Below are positions 57,801-64,000 of a stretch of 64,000 bases of DNA, piece by piece. Below the pieces are notes generated by a model. That model saw only the letters and a list, made by a program, of their open reading frames with translations, was not told the DNA's origin and made no database searches. The position numbers and the translations under genes were made by a program. The stretch's first letter is position 1, and each line of letters starts with the position of its first letter. Origin of the DNA: Bufo bufo (lineage: Eukaryota > Chordata > Amphibia > Anura > Bufonidae); the NCBI RefSeq assembly GCF_905171765.1, contig NC_053390.1, positions 582,702,471 through 582,766,470 of the forward strand, given 5' to 3'.

Positions 57801-59183
57801 TCTCCCCTGGGTGAGCAGATTTTGGCGGCTCAATCTGGTGCTCCCTCTGGGAGACCCAACGGCAGATGTTTTGTGCCTGAGGAGTTGCGCACTCGGTTGT
57901 TGCGAACCTACCATAACTCCAAGACCGCGGGGCATCCTGGAAAGAATCAGCTGTCCTGGGCTGTTTCACGTCTGTTCTGGTGGCCTTCCCTACGTTCCGA
58001 CATCGCCGCATATGTAGCGGCATGCTCCGTTTGTGCCCAGAGTAAGTCCCCTCGGCACCTTCCGTTGGGCCTTCTGCAACCCATAGCCACCGGGGAGCGC
58101 CCATGGTCACACCTGGGGATGGATTTCATTGTGGACCTCCCTGCATCCCGAGGCCATACGGTCATTCTCATGATTGTGGATCGGTTTTCCAAAATGTGCC
58201 ACTGTGTTCCTCTCAAGAAGTTACCCTCTGCACAAGAGTTGGCCACGATTTTTGCCAGGGAGGTCTTCCGGTTGCACGGTTTGCCCAAGGAGATTGTGTC
58301 GGATCGAGGGAGTCAGTTTGTGTCCAGGTTCTGGCGCGCCTTTTGCTCCCAGTTGGGGATTCATCTCTCCTTCTCCTCGGCCTACCACCCTCAGTCCAAT
58401 GGGGCCGCAGAACGATCCAATCAGGCCTTGGAGCAATTCCTTCGTTGCTATGTCTCCAATCACCAAGACAATTGGGTTGACCTCCTGCCTTGGGCTGAGT
58501 TTGCCAGGAACACGGCGGTGAACTCTTCCTCTGGGACGTCTCCCTTCATGGCCAATTATGGGTTCCAACCTGCCGTGTTACCGGAGGTATTCTCTCCCCA
58601 GGATATTCCGGCTGTGGAGGATCACCTTTCCGTCCTACGTGCTTCTTGGGTACAGATCCAGAAGTCCCTTGAGGTCTCTGCGCAGCGCCAGAGACTCCAG
58701 GCTGATCGCAGACGAGCGCCTGCTCCTTCCTACCAGGTTGGAGACCGTGTATGGTTGTCCACCCGCAACCTCAACCTTCGAGTGCCCACTCCCAAGCTGG
58801 CGCCTCGCTTTGTTGGTCCCTTCCGAGTGCTTCGCAGGGTAAACCCGGTAGCCTATGCCCTTGCGCTTCCTCCTGGCATGCGGATCTCCAACGTGTTTCA
58901 TGTCTCCCTGTTGAAGCCACTGGTGTGTAATCGTTTCACTTCCTCGGTTCCTCGGCCTCGTCCGGTCCAAGTGGGCAATCGTGAGGAATATGAGGTGAGC
59001 AATATCCTGGACTCACGCCTGGTCCGCGGTCGGTTGCAGTTTTTGGTCCATTGGCGTGGTTATGGTCCAGAGGAGCGTTCCTGGGTTCCCTCCGCAGATG
59101 TCCATGCTCCTGCCTTGCTCCGAGCCTTCCACGCACGCTTCCCTCAGAAACCGTTTTTTGCTCCGCGGAGGAGGGGCCCTTGA
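54852..59183 (+). CDS. Gypsy-1 gag-pol polyprotein with chromodomain
   Basis: 1,443 codons in one open frame, starting 13 bp after the LTR. Order by approximate residue: capsid-like gag 1-300; zinc knuckle C-M-Y-C-G-L-G-G-H-F-R-L-A-C (CX2CX4HX4C) near 310; aspartic protease LVDSGAGG near 375; RT with KLDLRAAYNLVRI, PFGLCNAPAVFQ and VVYLDDILVYS (near 686); RNase H with EVDASETGVGALLSQ and TDHKNLTYL (830-920); integrase HHCC zinc domain (1018-1060) and DDE core with GMDFIVDLP, VSDRGSQF and NGAAERSNQ (1088, 1148, 1184); chromodomain with YEVSNILDSR and FLVHWRGYGPEERSWVP (1377-1430). All catalytic residues I can check are present. A single fused gag-pol frame is typical of some chromoviruses, including self-primed ones. 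It is a relative of the decayed Gypsy-2 but a different family. Confidence 0.97.
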   Translation: MNSDGTGPSSLPTLVARLDQQDHLLGRFAVALQTLLERTAHFAPVADGSVVAPGLAPTAAPVVAPESTPTPVVAPAVFRGMTGSAPLPQRFGGEPTQCRGFLNQVGIYFELLPHAFPTERSKVGFLISLLSDKALAWASPLWENNNPVVAEFSGFVASLRKVFDVPARAASAAKLLMSIRQGSRSVAEYAIEFRTLAAEVGWNNEALVAAFSHGLSDALKDEVAAKDLSVELESLISFLILIDTRLRERPSFKENLRRSSNRLVPTFAVPPVPPSPPTPPGDDLSGGEPMQLGFARLSEGERALRRREGRCMYCGLGGHFRLACPNRPGNARTLRSCRGQILGGVSSSPVSRVDKPLITVVLSWVGGSVTTQALVDSGAGGLFIDSVFAAANSIPLQARGSPLALEAIDGRPLLPPHVTHETLPVGIAIGAVHRESVCLQVISSPHYSVVLGYPWLQKHNPTFDWRSVEILSWSPQCGASCIHGSVKLLCTSSDSLLPPEYEEYRDVFDKVRAVALPPHRPYDCAIELQSGAVPPRGKVYPLSVAENEAMEEYVREALSRGHIRKSSSPAGAGFFFVKKKGGELRPCIDYRGLNRITIKNAYPIPLISELFDRLKGATVFTKLDLRAAYNLVRIKADDEWKTAFNTRTGHYESLVMPFGLCNAPAVFQEFINDVFRDLLQQCVVVYLDDILVYSESMEAHILDVRRVLQRLRENKLFGKLEKCEFHRSQVTFLGYIISAEGFSMDPEKVSAVLQWPQPSGLRSLQRFLGFANYYRKFIRDFSMLAKPLTDLTRKGSNSQVWPLEAIRAFEALKSAFVSASILSHPNPGLPFVLEVDASETGVGALLSQRRTPEGPLLPCGFYSRKLSSAECNYLIGDRELLAIVQALKEWRHLLEGSVVPVLILTDHKNLTYLSEAKRLTPRQARWALFLSRFNYVVSYLPGSKNIRADALSRQYSELSREESIPTSVIPPNQILAAIRTSLTSPLGEQILAAQSGAPSGRPNGRCFVPEELRTRLLRTYHNSKTAGHPGKNQLSWAVSRLFWWPSLRSDIAAYVAACSVCAQSKSPRHLPLGLLQPIATGERPWSHLGMDFIVDLPASRGHTVILMIVDRFSKMCHCVPLKKLPSAQELATIFAREVFRLHGLPKEIVSDRGSQFVSRFWRAFCSQLGIHLSFSSAYHPQSNGAAERSNQALEQFLRCYVSNHQDNWVDLLPWAEFARNTAVNSSSGTSPFMANYGFQPAVLPEVFSPQDIPAVEDHLSVLRASWVQIQKSLEVSAQRQRLQADRRRAPAPSYQVGDRVWLSTRNLNLRVPTPKLAPRFVGPFRVLRRVNPVAYALALPPGMRISNVFHVSLLKPLVCNRFTSSVPRPRPVQVGNREEYEVSNILDSRLVRGRLQFLVHWRGYGPEERSWVPSADVHAPALLRAFHARFPQKPFFAPRRRGP

Positions 59184-59194
59184 GGGGGAGGTAC
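59174..59194 (+). promoter_or_regulatory. Gypsy-1 polypurine tract
   Basis: gagggggaggtac directly before the 3' LTR; the site where plus-strand DNA synthesis starts in LTR elements. It overlaps the end of the ORF. Confidence 0.85.
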
Positions 59195-59651
59195 TGTCAT
59201 GGTCTTACCTTCTTGCTGTTCTCCTTCGTTTGACATGTGCTGGCGGCCATCTTGGTTTCTGGGTTTCTTGTAGCCTTCCACCCTGCGGCTCCTCCTTCCC
59301 ACTGGGAGGAGCTGGATGCCTAGCTCATATATATAGGAGGTCTGTGGCTTCAGTTCCTTGCTTGGTCCTCTTGTGTTCACATGCTTCTAAGACTGCTGCT
59401 GCTTCTGGTTCCTGATCCTGGCTTCGTCTGACTACCCTGCTGGTTCCTGATCCTGGCTTCGTCTGACTACCCTGCTGGTTCCTGATCCTGGCTTCGTCTG
59501 ACTACCCTTCTGGTTCCTGACCTCTGGCTTCGCAAAGACTCTGCTCGGTTTCACCATCCGTTTGGACTTTTGCTTTACAGCTTTATTTTCAATAAAGCCT
59601 TCTTATTTTCACTTATCCCTTGTTGTACGTCTGGTTCATAGTTCCGTGACA
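59195..59651 (+). mobile_element. Gypsy-1 3' LTR (457 bp)
   Basis: Same length as the 5' LTR, and I found no mismatch on reading both. AATAAA at 59591-59596. Followed by gggtg. Confidence 0.95.
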
Positions 59652-59656
59652 GGGTG
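59652..59656. repeat. target-site duplication of Gypsy-1 (gggtg), right
   Basis: Matches 54377-54381. Confidence 0.92.
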
Positions 59657-62629
59657 GAAGAGATAGAATGCACTAACGCACAACCACTTATTTTTCCTGA
59701 TGATGAGGACATGGAAATACCACCTCAGCATGTCTCTGATGATGACGAAACACAGGTGCCAACTGCTGCGTCTTTCTGCAGTGTGCAGACTGAACAGGAG
59801 GTCAGGGATCAAGACTGGGTGGAAGACGATGCAGGGGACGATGAGGTCCTAGACCCCACATGGAATGAAGGTCGTGCCACTGACTTTCACAGTTCGGAGG
59901 AAGAGGCAGTGGTGAGACCGAGCCAACAGCGTAGCAAAAGAGGGAGCAGTGGGCAAAATCAGAACACCCGCCGCCAAGAGACTCCGCCTGCTACTGACCG
60001 CCGCCATCTGGGACCGAGCACCCCAAAGGCAGCTTTAAGGAGTTCCCTGGCATGGCACTTCTTCAATCAATGTGCTGACGACAAGACCGGAGTGGTTTGC
60101 ACGCTGTGCCATCAGAGCCTGAAGCGAGGCATTAACGTTCTGAACCTTAGCACAACCTGCATGACCAGGCACCTGCATGCAAAGCATGAACTGCAGTGAA
60201 GTAAACACCTTAAAAACAAGGAAGTCACTCAGGCTCCCCCTGCTACCTCTTCTGCTGCTGCCGCCTCGGCCTCTTCTGCTGCTGCTGCCGCCGCCTCGGC
60301 CTCTTCCTCCGCCTCTGGAGGAACGTTGGCATCTGCCGCCCAGCAAACATGGGATGTACCACCAACACCACCACCTGCGTCACCAAGCATCTCAACCATG
60401 TCACACGGCAGCGTTCAGCTCTCCATCTCACAAACATTTGAGAGAAAGCGTAAATTCTCACCTAGCCACCCTCGATCCCTGGCCCTGAATGCCAGCATTT
60501 CTAAACTACTGTCCTATGAAATGCTGTCATTTTGGCTGGTGGACACACACAGCTTCAAACAGCTCATGTCACTTGCTGTCCCACAGTATGTTGTTCCCAG
60601 CCGCCACTACTTCTCCAAGAGAGCCGTGCCTTCCCTGCACAAACAAGTGTCCGATAAAATCAAGTGTGCACTGCGCAACGCCATCTGTGGCAAGGTCCAC
60701 CTAACCACAGATACGTGGACCAGTAAGCACGGCCAGGGACGCTATATCTCCCTAACTGCACACTGGGTAAATGTAGTGGCGGCTGGGCCCCAGGCGGAGA
60801 GCTATTTGGCGCACGTCCTTCCTCCGCCAAGGATCGCAGGGCAACATTCTTTGCCTCCTTTCTCCTCCTCCTCCTACACAGCTTCCTCCTCCTCTTCTTC
60901 CACCTGCTCATCCAGTCAGCCACACACCTTCACCACCAACTTCAGCACAGCACGGGGTAAACGTCAGCAGGCCATTCTGAAACTCATATATTTGGGGGAC
61001 AGGCCCCACACCGCACAGGAGTTGTGACGGGGTATAGAACAACAGACCGACGAGTGGTTGCTGCCGGTGAGCCTCAAGCCCGGCCTGGTGGTGTGCGATA
61101 ATGGGCGAAATCTCGTTGCAGCTCTGGGACTAGCCGGTTTGACGCACATCCCTTGCCTGGCGCATGTGCTGAATTTGGTGGTGCAGAAGTTCATTCGCAA
61201 CTACCCCGACATGTCAGAGCTGCTGCATAAAGTGCGGGCCGTCTGTTCGCGCTTCCGGCGTTCACACCCTGCCGCTGCTCGCCTGTCTGCACTACAGCGT
61301 AACTTCAGCCTTCCCGCTCACCGCCTCATATGCGACGTGCCCACCAGGTGGAACTCCACCTTGCATATGCTGGACAGACTGTGCGAGCAGCAGGCCATAG
61401 TGGAGTTTCAGCTGCAGCACGCACGGGTCAGTCGCACTGTGGATCAGACCCACTTCACCACCAATGACTGGGCCTCCATGCGAGACCTGTGTGCCCTGTT
61501 GCGCTGTTTCGAGTACTCCACCAACATGGCCAGTGGCGATGACGCCGTTATCAGCGTTACAATACCACTTCTATGTCTCCTTGAGAAAACACTTAGGGCG
61601 ATGATGGAAGAGGAGGTGGCCCAGGAGGAAGAGGAGGAAGAGGGGTCATTTTTAGCACTTTCAGGCCAGTCTCTTCGAAGTGACTCAGAGGGAGGTTTTT
61701 TGCAAGACCAGAGGCCAGGTAGAAATGTGGCCAGACAGGGCCCACTACTGGAGGACGAGGAGGACGAGGATGAGGAGGAGGTGGAGGAGGATGAGGATGA
61801 AGCATGTTCACAGCGGGGTGGCACCCAAAGCAGCTCGGGCCCATCACTGGTGCGTGGCTGGGGGGAAACACAGGACGATGACGATACGCCTCCCACAGAG
61901 GACAGCTTGTCCTTACCTCTGGGCAGCCTGGCACACATGAGCGACTACATGCTGCAGTGCCTGCGCAACGACAGCAGAGTTGCCCACATTTTAACGTGTG
62001 CGGACTACTGGGTTGCCACCCTGCTGGATCCCCGGTACAAAGACAATGTGCCCACCTTACTTCCTACACTGGAGCGTGATAGGAAGATGCGCGAGTACAA
62101 GCGCACGTTGGTAGACACGCTACTAAGAGCATTCCGAAATGTCACAGGGGAACCAGTGGAAGCCCAAGGCGAAGGCAGAGGAGGCGCAAGAGGTCGCCAA
62201 CGCAGCTGTGTCACGGCCAGCTCCTTTGAGGGCAGGGTTAGCATGGCAGAGATGTGGAAAAGTTTTGTCACCACGCCACAGCTAACTGCACCACCACCTG
62301 ATACGGAACGTGTTAGCAGGAGGCAACATTTCACTAACATGGTGGAACAGTACCTGTGCACACCCCTCCACGTACTGACTGATGGTTCGGCCCAATTCAA
62401 CTTCTGGGTCTCCAAATTGTCCACGTGGACAGAGCTAGCCTTTTATGCCTTGGAGGTGCTGGCCTGCCCGGCGGCCAGCGTTTTGTCTGAACGTGTATTC
62501 AGCACGGCAGGAGGTGTCATTACAGACAAACGCAGCCGCCTGTCTACAGCCAATGTTTACAAGCTGACGTTCATAAAAATGAACCAGGCATGGATCCCAC
62601 AGGACCTGTCCATCCCTTGTGCAGATTAG
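59657..62629 (+). pseudogene. hAT-A transposase, part 2, two nonsense codons
   Basis: Continues part 1 in phase: EEIECTNAQPL, acidic region, then the BED finger VVCTLCHQSLKRG with TCMTRHLHAKHEL (60085-60195). A TGA at 60197 replaces a Trp that the minus-strand copy keeps. The Ala/Ser-rich linker is followed by the hAT catalytic core: HLTTDTWTS with the first Asp (60710), a TGA at 61025, VVCDNGRNLVAAL with the second Asp (61085), CLAHVLNLVVQ, PTRWNSTLHML (61340), an unusually acidic loop of mostly Glu/Asp (61605-61810), LLDPRYKD (62020), and the C-terminal dimerisation domain CPAASVLSERVFS with FIKMNQAWI. All three parts share one frame. Only two stops and one upstream frameshift, apart from Gypsy-1, separate it from an open frame. 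Confidence 0.88.
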
Positions 62630-62713
62630 ATATTAACTACCTCCCCTTAACAATATATTATTCTACTCCAGGGCACTTCCTCATTCAATACTATTTTTAA
62701 TTTCATTTTACCA

Positions 62714-64000
62714 TTATATTGTGGGGCAACCCAAAGTTGAATGAACCTCTCCTCTGTCTGGGTGCCGGGGCCTAAATGTGTGACAGTGGCCTGTTCCAGT
62801 GGTGGGTGACGTGAAGCCTAATTCTCTGCTATGACATGAATACAGATTCTGCGCTGACATAGGGCCAGATTCTCTGTTACGGGACCGCTCTCCTCTGCCT
62901 GGGTGCCTGGGCCTAAATGTGTGACAGTGGCCTGTTCCAGTGGTGGCTGACGTGAAGCCTGATTCTCTGCTATGACATGAAGACAGATTCTGCGCTGACA
63001 TAAGGCCAGATTCTCTGTTACGGGACCGCTCTCCTCTGTCTGGGTGCCGGGGCCTAAATGTGTGACAGTGGCCTGTTCTAGTGGTGGGTGACGTGAAGCC
63101 TGATTCTCTGCTATGACATAAATACAGATTCTGCGCTGACATAAGGCCAGATTCTCTGTTACGGGACCGCTCTCCTCTGTCTGGGTGCCGGGGCCTAAAT
63201 GTGTGACAGTGGCCTGTTCCAGTGGTGGGTGACGTGAAGCCTGATTCTCTGCTATGACATGAATACAGATTCTGCGCTGACATAAGGCCAGATTCTCTGT
63301 TACGGGACCGCTCTCCCCTGTCTGGGTGCCGGGGCCTAAATGTGTGACAGTGGCCTGTTCCAGTGGTGGGTGACGTGAAGCCTGATTCTCTGCTATGACA
63401 TGAAGACAGATTCTGTGCTGACATAAGGCCAGATTCTCTGTTACGGGACCTCTCTCCTCTGCCTGGGCCTAAATGTGTGACAGTGGCCTGTTCCAGTGGT
63501 GGGTGACGTGATGCCTGATTCTCTGCTATGACATGAAGACAGATTCTGCGCTGACATAAGGCCAGATTCTCTGTTACGGGACCTCTCTTCTCTGCCTGGG
63601 TGCCTGGGCCTAAATGTGTGACAGTGGCCTGTTCCAGTGGTGGGTGACGTGATGCCTGATTCTCTGCTATGACATGAAGACAGATTCTGCGCTGACATAA
63701 GGCCAGATTCTCTGTTACGGGACCGCTCTCCTCTGTCTGGGTGCCGGGGCCTAAATGTGTGACAGTGGCCTGTTCCAGTGGTGGGTGACGTGAAGCCTGA
63801 TTCTCTGCTATGACATGAATACAGATTCTGCGCTGACATAAGGCCAGATTCTCTGTTACGGGACCTCTCTCCTCTGCCTGGGTGCCTGGGCCTAAATGTG
63901 TGACAGTGGCCTGTTCCAGTGGTGGGTGACGTGAAGCCTGATTCTCTGCTATGACATGAAGACAGATTCTGCGCTGACATAAGGCCAGATTCTCTGTTAC
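62714..64000. repeat. 141-bp tandem repeat 3' of hAT-A
   Basis: About nine units, some with short deletions (for example near 63460), running past the window end. Landmarks: ggtgggtgacgtgaagcctg, ctgctatgacatgaatacag, cagattctctgttacgggac and ggggcctaaatgtgtgacag. The segments ggggcctaaat and gggtgac-tgaa are also found in the 92-bp unit. Because 141 is divisible by 3, a minus-strand frame stays open through the array; it is a repeat artefact. Confidence 0.92.

Larger units (their letters stand above)
54382..59651 (+). mobile_element. Gypsy-1: complete, intact chromovirus
   Basis: 5,270 bp: LTR 54382-54838, self-priming-type PBS 54841-54850, one uninterrupted gag-pol frame 54852-59183, purine tract 59174-59192, LTR 59195-59651. 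The two 457-bp LTRs read as identical, and 5-bp duplications flank the element. It has every part needed to transpose, so it inserted recently. Confidence 0.96.
52042..64000 (+). mobile_element. main hAT-A element, nearly complete, runs off the window
   Basis: 5' end gtagggatgagcgaacccg, leader with promoter-like boxes, two sets of subterminal repeats, transposase (53924-62629) split by Gypsy-1, then a 3' 141-bp array that continues beyond the window. The 3' terminal repeat is not seen here; another copy shows it at 24244. Confidence 0.88.

Noticed and set aside
54882..59136. Long frames antisense or out of phase to Gypsy-1 (for example 55487-56032 and 55536-56189)
   Set aside because: Shadow frames of a GC-rich, strongly coding gag-pol; no domain in them.
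54382..59651. Infectious retrovirus with an envelope gene
   Set aside because: The frame ends with the chromodomain 11 bp before the 3' LTR; there is no room for an envelope gene.
52042..62629. A host gene with BED fingers domesticated from hAT
   Set aside because: It has element ends, subterminal arrays, two stops and a frameshift, and no sign of splicing or selection.
62714..63980. Minus-strand frames of 236 and 179 codons with 47-residue repeats
   Set aside because: The 141-bp unit is divisible by 3, so the frame stays open by chance. The frames begin and end at unit deletions, not at gene signals.

Overview
This is repeat-dense vertebrate nuclear DNA. The mix of elements (hAT transposons with BED fingers, Penelope-like elements, chromoviral Ty3/Gypsy elements, a Tx1/L1-like LINE, a CR1/L2-like LINE, Tc1 ends and many palindromic MITEs) looks most like a frog or toad genome. 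That assignment is inference from repeat content, not a database match. I see no host protein gene, no tRNA or rRNA, and no bacterial-style operon. Every long reading frame with recognisable domains belongs to a transposable element.

Layout. 1-2,730: a MITE end that runs into an 18-bp minisatellite and a 346-bp higher-order repeat, then a chain of six hairpins. 2,735-15,838: a nest of Penelope-like elements (PLE-a to PLE-d). PLE-b is a 12-kb palindrome. PLE-c is inserted into its right arm with a 16-bp target duplication, and PLE-d into its right flank. Each of b, c and d carries an inverted copy of its own 3' part, and the PLE ends hold hammerhead-ribozyme-like motifs. 15,840-24,244: 3' pieces of a hAT element (family A) that bracket a 7-kb array of 92-bp repeats with 1,005-bp and 1,104-bp higher-order periods. 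24,245-24,748: a LINE 3' end. 24,750-28,695: a dead hAT element (family B, copy 1) with an inverted C-terminal piece. 28,696-34,256: a solo LTR with its own target duplication, followed by a decayed minus-strand chromovirus (Gypsy-2). 34,500-44,060: unassigned DNA, MITEs, a Tc1 end, and a second hAT-B copy carrying several smaller elements. 44,100-49,800: a Tc1 end, a minus-strand hAT-A fragment and several subterminal tandem arrays. 49,801-52,040: a minus-strand Tx1/L1-like LINE, cut by the next element. 52,042 to the window end: a nearly complete hAT-A element whose transposase is split by Gypsy-1, an intact 5.27-kb chromovirus with two LTRs that read as identical. A 141-bp array then runs off the window.

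How the parts fit. The order of insertion can be read from what interrupts what: LINEs first, then hAT elements, then PLEs and LTR elements, with Gypsy-1 among the youngest. The most notable points are: (1) Gypsy-1 looks intact and young, and its primer-binding site matches the predicted 5' end of its own transcript, as in self-primed Tf1-type elements; (2) three PLE insertions repeat the same palindromic design; (3) hAT elements appear to seed satellite DNA from their subterminal regions.
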